18,826 nt of DNA from the NCBI GenBank assembly GCA_023253905.1, contig JALREG010000139.1, positions 1 to 18,826 of the forward strand, in the 5' to 3' direction. Numbering within the stretch: position 1 is the stretch's first letter; every line of letters starts with the position of its first letter. The notes under the pieces are model-generated. The model made no database searches. It worked only from the letters and a program-made list of their open reading frames with translations, and had not been told where the DNA came from. Both the position numbers and the translations under genes were made by a program. Of the stretch, positions 1 to 7,093 are shown one piece after another. The stretch comes from Burkholderiaceae bacterium (GTDB lineage: Bacteria > Pseudomonadota > Gammaproteobacteria > Burkholderiales > Burkholderiaceae).

Positions 1-320
1 TTGCCGGTGTAGGTGGAGTGGTAGATGGCGTCGCGCCGCATGGTGAGCCGGTCCACTCGGAACACCGGGAACCAGTCCTGCTCGTTGTAGTAGCCGGTGT
101 GGTCGCCGTAGGGGCCTTCCAGCGCATGCAGGTATCCGCCCACCGACTTCAGCGGCACGCCGTGTTCGCTGGTGCCGGTGTAGCCCTCGGGCGCCGTGGG
201 GATGTGGCCCTCCAACACGATCTCGGCCGAGGCCGGCACCTGCAGCGACCAGCCGGGCTCGCCCACACCGGTGTCGGCCACCTCGGTGCGCCCGCCGCGC
301 AGCAAGCCGGCGAACTGGTA
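1..320 (-). pseudogene. ubiD: UbiD-family decarboxylase, internal fragment (5' truncated, 3' end outside window)
   Basis: Read on the minus strand, this stretch is open and gives hallmark UbiD sequence: [14 protein letters not shown], then [11 protein letters not shown], then [13 protein letters not shown], then [11 protein letters not shown] running off the window start. UbiD proteins are prenylated-FMN-dependent (de)carboxylases. This subtype resembles the 4-hydroxy-3-polyprenylbenzoate decarboxylase of ubiquinone synthesis. The match to the family stops abruptly near position 320, because the residues that should precede YQFAGLL (about 200 in the family, including the PrFMN-binding N-terminal part) are absent. 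The sequence to the right instead codes for another protein on the opposite strand. It is therefore either a broken gene or one side of a rearrangement or assembly junction. Family assignment is firm; biological truncation versus artefact is unresolved. Confidence 0.8.
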
Positions 321-323
321 GTG

Positions 324-1004
324 GGCAGCGAACGCATCGGCTTTGATCGCTGGTGGTCCTGCCGGGATCACTCCTGGGGCGTGCGGCGCGGCATGGGAGT
401 TCCGGAGCCCGTCACCGGCCCGCGCACGCCGCTCACCGAAAAAGGTCACGTGATGTCGTTTCTGTTTTTCTCGACCGACACCATGAGCGGGCATCTGCTT
501 TTTTCAGGCCGCGGCGACGACCCGCCCTACACCACCGGCACCGTTACCGAACGCGATACCGAAGCGGTCCATCATGCCCAGTCGATTGCGCTTGCCGTGG
601 CGCTTCATGAGGGGACCCGCCGCTTTCGTTCGGCCACCGTGACCGTCACCTTCACCGGCGGCCGCGTGCTGAGACTCTCGCTCGATGCGCGGGGTGCGGC
701 CATCGCCATGCAGGGGCTGGGCTACAGCGGCGGCTGGAAGGACGGTAAGGGGCTGGGCGCCTGGCGCGGGGAGCAGGTCCTGGAAACCGATGTCTGGGAT
801 GTGTCGCACCCATCGCGTATCGTCTATCCGGATGGCACCCACAAAGAGCACTGGCATCGTATTCAACCGGTTGGCGTGCGTGCCGATTTTTCAGGCGCGG
901 TGAGCCATGGCACCGGTAGCATGACACTCACCATTGCCGGGCGACTCCCGGAACACCTTCAACTCACCGCAGCCGGCGCGGGCCATGCCAGCTCCGGTTC
1001 CTGA
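324..1004 (+). pseudogene. 5'-truncated conserved protein with RDHSWG motif (DUF7064/AttH-like type)
   Basis: The plus frame from about 324 to the TGA at 1002-1004 encodes about 226 residues. It begins abruptly in the middle of a domain, with [13 protein letters not shown] at 348-386. An R-D-H-S-W-G motif after an aromatic stretch is, as I recall, typical of lipocalin-like AttH/CrtC-related or DUF7064/7065 proteins found beside lipid and terpenoid catabolic genes. I cannot confirm the exact family. Downstream are [11 protein letters not shown], a Gly/Trp-rich GYSGGWKDGKGLGAWRGE segment and a WDVSHPSRIVYPDG segment, consistent with a beta-rich C-terminal half. The expected N-terminal half is missing; the sequence before 324 is antisense ubiD. 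ATG 453 could still allow a shorter product. The stop lies 15 bp before the next gene, so it was probably the first gene of an operon with the thiolase/DUF35 pair. Confidence 0.6.
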
Positions 1005-1019
1005 CAGAGAGCGTCTCGC

Positions 1020-2180
1020 ATGAGTCTGTCCAATCGGAGCGGTATCACCGGTATCGGTGAAACCGCTTACACCCGACACTCCACCCGCAGCGCCTTTCAG
1101 CTGCAAATCGAGGCCTCCCTCAAGGCGATTACCGATGCGGGGCTCCAACCTAAAGACATCGATGGTGTGATCCCGATCGGCATCGTAAGCGGCACCGCCG
1201 ATGACTTCATCGAAAATTTTGGGATCCCTGACCTGCGCTTTTCGGCCGTCATTCCTCATGGGGGCGCAAGTCCCGTGATGGCCCTGCAGGCCGCGGCTGC
1301 AGCGATTGCCGCCGGTATCTGCCATCACGTGCTGATCACCTTCGGGCGCAACATCAGCGCCATGGCGGGCAGCAACAAGGCGGGCGCCCGCATTCACACG
1401 ATGCCGCAATTCCACTATGTGACCGAGTTTGAGCACCCGATGGGTGCAAGCGCTCCCGCGCAGCTCTATGCGCCAATGGCCCGTCGGCATATGGAACGCT
1501 ATGGCACCACCGTCGAGCAGTTCGGCGAGGTGGCGGTCGCGTGTCGCGAGCACGCCATCCTGAATGGCAACGCCCTCATGACCAAGCCTATCACCCTTGA
1601 CGATCACCGTGCCTCGCGAATGATCGCGGACCCCTTCCGGCTGCTCGACTGCAGTCTGGAAAGCGATGGCGGCGCGGCCGTGGTGGTGAGCAGTGCGGAG
1701 CGGGCGCTCGACACCCGACATCGCCGGGTGCTGATCGCGGGCGTCGCTGCAGGACACCCTGATTCGCCAGGTTCCATCACGCAACGCCCCGACATCACGA
1801 GTCTGGGCATTGCCAAGGCGGCGCCGCGCGCCTTTGCCATGGCAGGTGTCACGCACGACGATATCGATGTAGCTGAGATCTACGACTGCTTCACCTACGC
1901 GGTCATCCGGCAGATCGAAGACATGGGCTTCTGCAAGCGCGGCGAGGGCGGGCCCTTTGTCTCGGGTGGCCGTCTGAAGCTTGGCGGCGCGCTGCCCACC
2001 AACACCCACGGCGGGCTCCTGTCGCAGGCACATGTGTGGGGGCTCAACCATGTGGTGGAGCTTACGCGCCAGCTGCGCGGTGATGGCGGTGCCGCACAGG
2101 TGCGCCATGCCGAGATCGGGCTCGTCACCGGCTACGGAGATCTGGGTGATGGCGCAATTGCCATCCTTCGCAGGGAGTAA
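1020..2180 (+). CDS. Thiolase-fold protein (lipid-transfer/SCPx-thiolase-like), lacks canonical nucleophile
   Basis: This 386-residue protein has a full thiolase-superfamily length. It opens with ITGIGETAYTR, typical of the SCPx-thiolase/nonspecific lipid-transfer group. Where degradative thiolases carry the nucleophilic Cys before the long helix, this one reads GGASPVMALQAAAAAIAAG (residues 81-99), with no cysteine. The C-terminal half keeps EIYDCF (Tyr288), NTHGG (His330) and SQAHVWG (His337). Ltp2-type members of this superfamily act as retro-aldolases using Tyr and His instead of Cys, together with a DUF35 partner, and such a partner follows 5 bp downstream. A carbon-carbon lyase or condensing role on an acyl-CoA is therefore likely, but the substrate is unknown. 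ATG 1020 follows a purine-rich GACAGAGAG stretch. Confidence 0.85.
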   Translation: MSLSNRSGITGIGETAYTRHSTRSAFQLQIEASLKAITDAGLQPKDIDGVIPIGIVSGTADDFIENFGIPDLRFSAVIPHGGASPVMALQAAAAAIAAGICHHVLITFGRNISAMAGSNKAGARIHTMPQFHYVTEFEHPMGASAPAQLYAPMARRHMERYGTTVEQFGEVAVACREHAILNGNALMTKPITLDDHRASRMIADPFRLLDCSLESDGGAAVVVSSAERALDTRHRRVLIAGVAAGHPDSPGSITQRPDITSLGIAKAAPRAFAMAGVTHDDIDVAEIYDCFTYAVIRQIEDMGFCKRGEGGPFVSGGRLKLGGALPTNTHGGLLSQAHVWGLNHVVELTRQLRGDGGAAQVRHAEIGLVTGYGDLGDGAIAILRRE

Positions 2181-2185
2181 CACTC

Positions 2186-2584
2186 GTGAATGACATCGCT
2201 ACACGTCCGCCGCAACTGCCCACCGATTTGTCGCGCCCGTTCTGGGAAGCCGCTCTGGCGGGCCGGCTGGTGTTGCAACAGTGCGCAAACTGCGGGGTTC
2301 TGCGCCACTATCCACGCCTTCTGTGCAGCCTCTGCCATTCTGAGGCGGTCACCTGGCGGGAGGCGAGCCGTCGGGGCCGGATCCACAGCTGGACCGTTGC
2401 CCATCATCCCTTTCATCCCTCCTTCCGAGCCGAGGTCCCCTACACGCTGGTGACCGTCGATCTGGAGGAAGGACCGCGCGCACTGGGCCGTTGGGTGGGG
2501 GACACGCCAGTGCTGGACGAACCCGTGATGGGCCGGTTCGAGCACCGCGACGGCGGTGTCGACCTGGTCTTTGAAAAGGCCTGA
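2186..2584 (+). CDS. DUF35 zinc-ribbon / OB-fold acyl-CoA-associated protein
   Basis: The protein has 132 residues and the two-part DUF35 layout. An N-terminal helix with PFWEAALAGRLVLQQC leads into a rubredoxin-like zinc ribbon with Cys33, Cys36, Cys47 and Cys50 (CANCG and CSLC). An OB-fold follows, with the conserved GRIHSWTVAHHPFHP and PYTLVTVDLEEGPR strands (about 64-98). DUF35 proteins bind as obligate partners to thiolase-fold enzymes and contribute to CoA-substrate binding. The gene starts with GTG 5 bp after the thiolase stop; the GGGAG of GCAGGGAGTAAC supplies the ribosome site inside the upstream gene's end. This indicates a two-gene operon and a complex. No MaoC-like hydratase, often fused or adjacent in steroid side-chain systems, is present in the window. 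Confidence 0.9.
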   Translation: MNDIATRPPQLPTDLSRPFWEAALAGRLVLQQCANCGVLRHYPRLLCSLCHSEAVTWREASRRGRIHSWTVAHHPFHPSFRAEVPYTLVTVDLEEGPRALGRWVGDTPVLDEPVMGRFEHRDGGVDLVFEKA

Positions 2585-2596
2585 TCCACGGAGGCG

Positions 2597-2642
2597 GCTG
2601 CAGACCCGTGCATGGCTATCAACGCCACGGCTAATCTGCAGC
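2597..2642 (+). terminator. Nested stem-loop after the thiolase/DUF35 operon
   Basis: Perfect 8-bp outer arms GCTGCAGA (2597-2604) and TCTGCAGC (2635-2642) enclose shorter inner pairings: CCGT 2606-2609 with ACGG 2627-2630, and GGC 2614-2616 with GCC 2624-2626. It begins 13 bp after the DUF35 stop codon. No U-tract follows, so it is not a textbook intrinsic terminator. It may instead protect the 3' end or be a site for another factor. Confidence 0.35.
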
Positions 2643-2778
2643 GGCGCGCGTACGGGTTCCGGTGCCTGACCCGATTCGTACCGGCTACACTGTCGCGCTG
2701 ACCTTACTCAAACTCCGCCGCGAGCATCGCACGGTTGCGTAGGCGCCGGCCCATCCGCTCATCGTGAGCAAGCTCGAA

Positions 2779-2814
2779 TCCCAGTTCGACGCCATCGCAG
2801 GCATCGAACTGGGA
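2779..2814 (+). promoter_or_regulatory. Long hairpin at the ribosome-binding region of the DUF3429 gene
   Basis: TCCCAGTTCGACGC (2779-2792) pairs with GCATCGAACTGGGA (2801-2814) over 13 of 14 positions, and the remaining position can form a G-U pair in RNA, with an 8-nt loop. The right arm ends in the purine-rich GGGAGCGGAG that precedes the DUF3429 start. Folding would partly occlude the ribosome-binding region. The rest of the 244-bp gap 2585-2828 shows no clear gene on the plus strand. A minus-strand reading is discussed under findings. Confidence 0.45.
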
Positions 2815-2828
2815 GCGGAGTGCGAGGC

Positions 2829-3341
2829 ATGTGCGATCAGCCAACGCTCCCAGGACTGCGCTTCGTGACCACCGACCTCCGACTGACTTCACTCCTCCCC
2901 CTGCTGCGATGGCTGGGCTATGGCGGCCTGATTCCGTTTGCGGCGCTCGCGACAGGCGGGCTGCTGTTGCGCGACCCCGCTTCCAGAGCCCAGTGCCTGC
3001 TTCTGCTTCAGGTCTATGGGCTGTCAATCATCAGCTTTGTGGGTGCGGTGTCGTGGGGTATCGCATTGATGGCCAGCCAGCATGCCGACAGTCTGCGTCG
3101 GCGGCTCTTTCTGTGGAGCGTCGTGCCGTCGCTCGTGGGCTGTGCAAGCTTTCTGATGCCACCCGCCGCTGGCTGCCTGGTCCTGGCTGCCACCGCCGCG
3201 CTCGCGTTCATGGTCGATGTGCGACACCTCGCGGCGCTGGGATTACCAGCCGAGTGGCGCAGGCTCAGGCTCCACCTGACTGCCGGCGCGATCGTCGCGC
3301 TGATTGCGGGCGTGCAGGCCGCACGCGGGCTGGCGGGTTAA
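2829..3341 (+). CDS. DUF3429 family integral membrane protein
   Basis: The product has 170 residues. The family pattern is clear: WLGYGGLIPFAAL near the N-terminus, then VYGLSIISFVGAVSWGIAL, then a hydrophobic SVVPSLVGCASF segment, another hydrophobic helix and an Asp after it (FMVDVRHL). About five membrane helices are visible. DUF3429 proteins are small inner-membrane proteins of unknown function, common in alpha-, beta- and gammaproteobacteria. ATG 2829 was chosen because GGAG at 2817-2820 sits 8 nt upstream. GTG 2820 would add three residues and has a poorly spaced ribosome site. The gene stands alone between two operons and is convergent with the short-chain dehydrogenase downstream. Confidence 0.8.
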   Translation: MCDQPTLPGLRFVTTDLRLTSLLPLLRWLGYGGLIPFAALATGGLLLRDPASRAQCLLLLQVYGLSIISFVGAVSWGIALMASQHADSLRRRLFLWSVVPSLVGCASFLMPPAAGCLVLAATAALAFMVDVRHLAALGLPAEWRRLRLHLTAGAIVALIAGVQAARGLAG

Positions 3342-3348
3342 CGGGGCG

Positions 3349-3370
3349 GTCGGGCGCGTGCCAACCCGAC
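3349..3370. terminator. Possible hairpin between convergent genes
   Basis: GTCGGG (3349-3354) and CCCGAC (3365-3370) can pair 8 bp after the DUF3429 stop. GCCCGAC at 3391-3397 offers a competing 7-bp pairing with 3349-3355. The gap between the convergent genes is only 64 bp, so a shared terminator would be expected here. No T-tract is seen on either side. Confidence 0.25.
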
Positions 3371-3405
3371 TGCAGCAACCCGGCTGCCCGGCCCGACGCT
3401 TCGCG

Positions 3406-4098
3406 TTACCAGGGGATCACCTTCCCCCGGTAGTCGACAAACCGCGCACCGGGCCCGGGCTCCATCGCATCGAGCGCGGCAAGAAGCCCCTGCGCGGCCT
3501 CGTCGGGCGGCACCGTATCGGTGGCGGCTGACACGAAGCGCTGCGATAAAGGAGAACGGACGGTCCCTGGTTGCATGGCTGCCACCACCAGGCCGGGGAG
3601 GCGCCGCTGCAGTTCAATCGCCGCAGTCTGTAGCAGCATGTTCAAGGCTGCCTTGGAGGCACGATAGCTATACCAGCCACCCAGGCGATTGTCTGAAATG
3701 CTGCCCACGCGCGCTGACAATTTTCCGTAGAGGCAGCGCCCACGGGCAAGCCGGGGCGCCAGCTCGCGAAGCAGCATGAGTGGCCCCACCGCATTGATCT
3801 GCATGAGGCGATGAAGGTTCTGGGGTTGTACCGCAGAAAGCGATTTTTCCGGGCCAGCAGGATCGACACTCAGGATGCCGGTGGCATCGATGACCAGCGA
3901 CAGGTCGCTGGGGAGTGCCGATAATGCTGCGGCGAACTGGTGAGGATCGCCCAGATCGAACCCAGGATGCGTTGACCGACTGAGCGCAACGACGCCAGCG
4001 CAGGCGGGGTCAGCGGTGATCGCACGCTGAAAAGCGCGGCCAATCGTGCCAGATGCACCGATCACCAAGGCAGTGTATCCACTGGGAAGGGAATGCAT
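3406..4098 (-). CDS. Short-chain dehydrogenase/reductase (SDR)
   Basis: The 230-residue protein is of classical SDR length. It shows the nucleotide-binding GASGTIG at 14-20, DATG at 71-74 (counterpart of NNAG/NAAG), INAVGP with Asn102, a Ser-containing KLSARVGSIS strand and the catalytic YRASK (Tyr145, Lys149). MQPGTVRSPLS follows, as in classical members. It resembles C-factor/CsgA-like small SDRs more than specific polyol dehydrogenases. It would interconvert an alcohol and a ketone with NAD(P)H; the substrate is unknown. It lies 25 bp downstream of the LysR gene on the same strand and is probably co-transcribed with it. That places an oxidoreductase in the regulator's own operon, divergent from the dioxygenase operon. 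Confidence 0.88.
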   Translation of the reverse strand: MHSLPSGYTALVIGASGTIGRAFQRAITADPACAGVVALSRSTHPGFDLGDPHQFAAALSALPSDLSLVIDATGILSVDPAGPEKSLSAVQPQNLHRLMQINAVGPLMLLRELAPRLARGRCLYGKLSARVGSISDNRLGGWYSYRASKAALNMLLQTAAIELQRRLPGLVVAAMQPGTVRSPLSQRFVSAATDTVPPDEAAQGLLAALDAMEPGPGARFVDYRGKVIPW

Positions 4099-4123
4099 GT
4101 CACTTACTCCGAGAGTCTGCCAT

Positions 4124-5014
4124 TCAGCCGTTCGCCTGCGCCTGCCGCTGCAGAACCGCGAGCAGCTTTGCTGCAGGGCGAGAGCGCACTCCCGATTCGG
4201 GGAAGATTGCGCGAATGCTCACGGCAATGACAGGCGACAACGGGCGAAAACTCAACTCGCCGAATTTTCCGCAGCGCTCGGTTGCACGGTCAACGAGTGC
4301 GAGGCCCATTCCCCGGCTCACCATGAGACAGGCGGCAAGCGATGAACTTGCCTCAATACACACATGCGGCGGTGCGTGACCATGCGCGGCAAAAGTCTGT
4401 TCAATGAGACGCCCGAGCGGGGTTGAAGGTCCGGTGGAGATCACGTTCCGGTTCGCGAGTTCTTCAAGCGCAATGGCGCGTCGGCGCGCAAGCGGATGGC
4501 CACGCGGCAGCGCGCACACCATTTGTGATTCCAGGAGCGGACGGCTTTGGAGTGACGCGTCGGTAAAGGGCTCGTAGACCACACCGATATCGGCCTCACG
4601 GCGTGCGACCCGTGCCACGGCGAGCATGTTGGGTAGCGAATGAACCGATACCTCGAGCCTGGGGCTGTCCGCCTGCAGCGCCGCGAGCGCCTGCGGGAGC
4701 AGGGCACTCACCAGGGTGGGCGGCGCGGCTACCACCAGCCGGCCGGATCGGACATCTCGGAGCTGACGCATCAGCTGCGTGACCGTCTGTACCCGACCAA
4801 AAATCTCATTCAGCTCAGGCTCGAGCGCGAGTGCTTCCGGCGTGGGGTGAAGTCGGCCCCCGACCCGCTCGAACAGGTTCATGCCAAGCTGTAACTCGGC
4901 ATGTTTGATGATTGCACTTACGGCAGGTTGCGTGACATGGAGCTCACGAGCGGCACCCGTGATGCTGCCAGCACGCATGACCGCGTAAAGCGTTTCCAGC
5001 TGTTTGAGCGTCAT
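4124..5014 (-). CDS. LysR-family transcriptional regulator
   Basis: The protein has 296 residues. The N-terminal winged helix-turn-helix is clear: MTLKQLETLYAVMRAGSITG, then AARELHVTQPAVSAIIKHAE with the conserved Q-P-A-V-S of the recognition helix. A linker helix and a two-lobed periplasmic-binding-protein-like effector domain (about 90-290) follow. LysR regulators usually control a divergent operon in response to a pathway metabolite, and here the divergent gene is the TauD-family dioxygenase that starts the catabolic cluster. Position 5014 is the first plausible ATG, giving the conserved spacing to the helix-turn-helix. No good Shine-Dalgarno sequence is seen upstream; an inverted repeat occupies that space instead. 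Confidence 0.93.
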   Translation of the reverse strand: MTLKQLETLYAVMRAGSITGAARELHVTQPAVSAIIKHAELQLGMNLFERVGGRLHPTPEALALEPELNEIFGRVQTVTQLMRQLRDVRSGRLVVAAPPTLVSALLPQALAALQADSPRLEVSVHSLPNMLAVARVARREADIGVVYEPFTDASLQSRPLLESQMVCALPRGHPLARRRAIALEELANRNVISTGPSTPLGRLIEQTFAAHGHAPPHVCIEASSSLAACLMVSRGMGLALVDRATERCGKFGELSFRPLSPVIAVSIRAIFPESGVRSRPAAKLLAVLQRQAQANG

Positions 5015-5016
5015 GG

Positions 5017-5033
5017 CATAAGTTTATCTTATG
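5017..5033. promoter_or_regulatory. Perfect inverted repeat with LysR-type T-N11-A core, likely operator
   Basis: CATAAGTTTATCTTATG is a perfect 6-bp inverted repeat with a 5-bp AT-rich spacer. It contains T-N11-A (T5019 to A5031), the consensus shape of LysR-type sites. It lies in the 106-bp divergent region, 2 bp from the lysR start codon. ATGGCAT also recurs directly at 5013-5019 and 5031-5037. The position suggests lysR autorepression as well as control of the dioxygenase operon. Confidence 0.6.
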
Positions 5034-5053
5034 GCATGGTTGCGATAATTGAT

Positions 5054-5081
5054 TTGCACGCTTTAAACGCGTCGATACAGA
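5054..5081 (+). promoter_or_regulatory. Possible sigma70-like promoter for the dioxygenase operon
   Basis: TTGCAC (5054-5059) and TACAGA (5076-5081) are separated by 16 bp, in a locally AT-rich stretch upstream of the dioxygenase start at 5121. Both boxes are imperfect, as is common for activator-dependent LysR targets. This is a pattern match only. Confidence 0.25.
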
Positions 5082-5120
5082 CTTCGGGAATCATTTTTAA
5101 TCCAACGTACTCATCCTGCC

Positions 5121-5969
5121 ATGCCCCTGACGATCACACCGCTCGCTGCCCCGCTGGGCGCCGAGGTCACCGGAATCGACCTGCGCCAACCCCAGCCTGC
5201 AGACGTGCGACAACGGCTTTACGACGCCTGGGTTGAGCGTGCGGTACTGGTCATTCGTGATCAGAAGCTCGCACCCGCCGAATTTCTCGAAGCGGCTCAG
5301 ATTTTCGGTAAAGCCCTGCAGCAGCAGCTGCGCAAGTTCACCCTGCCCGAGCTCCCGCTGGTCGGCACGATCTCCAGCCGCGACCTGCCCCTGGTTGACG
5401 GGAAACTCCATGTTCGGGGCGAGAACTATCACACCGATCACTCGAACTATCCGGCACCTCCCAAGGCCACCACACTGCATGCAATCAATCTTCCGGATAC
5501 CGGCGGAGATACGCAGTTTGTCGACGTTCGAAAAGCATTTGACGATCTGCCCCAGACGCTGCGACAGACGATCGTTTCGCTTCGATCCCCTCATGTCTAC
5601 GAGGGTAGCCACAGCCCGCGCAAGATGACGGCACTGTCCGCCGAGGAGCGTGCCAAGGTTCCTCAGACAAGCCAGCCCCTGGTCATCCGTCATCCCGATA
5701 GCGGCCGCCACGCGCTCTACCTCAACACCGGGCGGATGGAAGGCATCGAAGGGCTGCCTTCTGACGACGGCTGGGCGCTCATCGACCAGCTCTACAAGCA
5801 CGCCACCCAATCGCGCTACGAATACCGTCACCGCTGGCGAGCGGGCGACATGGTGATCTGGGATAACCGCAGCGTCATGCACCAGGCCAACGCTGACTAC
5901 GACCCGGCTCAATATCGCTTCCTGTATCGCATCATGCTCGAGGGGGCACCGCTCCAGGCTGCCGCATAA
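5121..5969 (+). CDS. TauD/TfdA-family 2-oxoglutarate-dependent dioxygenase
   Basis: The protein has 282 residues, the usual length. The N-terminus PLAAPLGAEVTGIDL and CW-like AVLVIRDQKL are typical of TauD/TfdA proteins. The iron-binding facial triad is visible as YHTDHS (His104, Asp106) and NRSVMHQA (His254). Arginines at 266 and 270 (QYRFLYR) are candidates for the 2-oxoglutarate carboxylate salt bridge. The reaction class is hydroxylation next to a heteroatom or carboxylate, coupled to 2-oxoglutarate decarboxylation, often releasing an aldehyde or keto acid. It is the first gene of the cluster driven from the divergent region. No convincing ribosome site precedes ATG 5121, and no in-frame start lies further upstream. 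The substrate cannot be assigned. Confidence 0.92.
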   Translation: MPLTITPLAAPLGAEVTGIDLRQPQPADVRQRLYDAWVERAVLVIRDQKLAPAEFLEAAQIFGKALQQQLRKFTLPELPLVGTISSRDLPLVDGKLHVRGENYHTDHSNYPAPPKATTLHAINLPDTGGDTQFVDVRKAFDDLPQTLRQTIVSLRSPHVYEGSHSPRKMTALSAEERAKVPQTSQPLVIRHPDSGRHALYLNTGRMEGIEGLPSDDGWALIDQLYKHATQSRYEYRHRWRAGDMVIWDNRSVMHQANADYDPAQYRFLYRIMLEGAPLQAAA

Positions 5970-6027
5970 CCCGTGTCTGAACGAGGACGTCAATCAGCAG
6001 GCGTCCCGAAATAAAGCGAGGAGACCC

Positions 6028-7023
6028 ATGGACCACACTATGCTCAGCCGACGAACCGCACTGGCAGTCGTCACATCGCTTGCGACCGGTATCGCCGCTT
6101 TCGTCGCTGAACCCGCGGCCGCACAAAGCGATTTCCCGTCGCGCCCGATCAAGATGATGGTGCCGTTTACCGCAGGCGGAGGCACCGACATCCTCGCCCG
6201 CGCACTCGCCACCAAAATGTCCGAAAACATGAAGCAGCCGGTGGTGGTTGAGAACCGGCCGGGCGGTAACACCCTGCTCGCGACCCAGGTGCTTGCGCGC
6301 TCGCCAGCCGATGGCTACACGCTTCTGATGCAGACCAACAACCTCGCGTCCAACCCCACACTGTATGGCGCGAAGGCCGGATTCGATACCGTTCGAGACC
6401 TTGCGCCGGTATCACTCGTGGCAGGTAACCCGCATGTGCTGGTGGTCACGCCCTCACTTCCCGCCCGCACACTGAAAGACTACCTGGAGCTCGGCCGCGC
6501 AAGCCCCGAGCGGATCACCTACGGTTCAGCCGGTAGCGGCACGGTGAACCACCTTGCTGCGGAACAGCTCGCGATGCTGGCTGGGGTGAAACTGCTTCAC
6601 GTGCCCTACAAGGGCAGCGGTTCCGTGATGCCTGATCTCCTGGGGGGACAACTGAACTCGCTGGTTGCCGCCATGCCCAATGTTCGCCAGCATATCGAGG
6701 CCGGCCGGCTGCGTGCGCTCGCCGTCACTACGCTCAAACGCTTCCCGGGACTGCCGGATGTGCCCACGGTGGCCGAGTCCGGATATCCGGGCTTTGATTT
6801 TCAGTCGTGGTTTGGCGTCGTTGCCCCCGGCGGTACGCCGCCCGCCATCATTACCCGACTCAACGCCGAGATCCGCAAGGCACTTGCCGACCCGGGTGTG
6901 ATGGAGCGCCTGGGCAACTACGTGGTCTACGCCTCCTCGCCCGAGGAATTCACGGAATTTCTGGGTCGGCAGATCGAGGCGAGCGCGCGTCTGATCAAGG
7001 CGCTGGGCGTGACCGTCGATTGA
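6028..7023 (+). CDS. Bug/TctC-type periplasmic solute-binding protein (first orphan receptor)
   Basis: The protein has 331 residues. A signal peptide with an SRRTAL arginine pair and a hydrophobic core ends near residue 32 (AAA-Q). The mature part starts DFPSRPIKMMVPFTAGGGTDILAR, the hallmark of Bug receptors, with Asp54 expected to bind the ligand's carboxylate through water. VVVENRPGGNTLLATQVLARSPADGYTLL and LLHVPYKGSG are also diagnostic. It would capture an organic acid in the periplasm. AGCGAGGAGAC gives a good ribosome site for ATG 6028; ATG 6040 is an alternative. No membrane TctAB pair is adjacent, so it either uses the TctBA at 14099-16082 or acts as a sensor or ligand carrier. Confidence 0.92.
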   Translation: MDHTMLSRRTALAVVTSLATGIAAFVAEPAAAQSDFPSRPIKMMVPFTAGGGTDILARALATKMSENMKQPVVVENRPGGNTLLATQVLARSPADGYTLLMQTNNLASNPTLYGAKAGFDTVRDLAPVSLVAGNPHVLVVTPSLPARTLKDYLELGRASPERITYGSAGSGTVNHLAAEQLAMLAGVKLLHVPYKGSGSVMPDLLGGQLNSLVAAMPNVRQHIEAGRLRALAVTTLKRFPGLPDVPTVAESGYPGFDFQSWFGVVAPGGTPPAIITRLNAEIRKALADPGVMERLGNYVVYASSPEEFTEFLGRQIEASARLIKALGVTVD

Positions 7024-7050
7024 TTTTAAAGCCACATCCTAACCGTACCC

Positions 7051-7072
7051 CCCGGCGGAACCGCTCGCCGGG
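7051..7072 (+). promoter_or_regulatory. Intercistronic hairpin between two Bug-receptor genes
   Basis: CCCGGCG (7051-7057) and CGCCGGG (7066-7072) form a perfect 7-bp GC stem with an 8-nt loop in the 70-bp gap between the two receptor genes. There is no U-tract, so full termination is unlikely. Such hairpins often protect the upstream message and raise the level of the binding protein. Confidence 0.4.
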
Positions 7073-7093
7073 CGATACAACAGGGAGCAAGTC

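Noticed and set aside
18..323. Upstream extension of the plus-strand frame that ends at 1004
   Set aside because: This part is exactly antisense to strongly conserved UbiD sequence and has low-complexity composition with no family motif, so it is not coding in that direction.
891..2183. 430-codon open frame on the minus strand
   Set aside because: It lies entirely opposite the thiolase-fold gene, has no recognisable motif, and such long antisense frames are common in high-GC DNA.
5097..5993. 298-codon open frame on the minus strand
   Set aside because: It is a shadow of the TauD-family dioxygenase, whose iron-binding motifs are in the plus frame.
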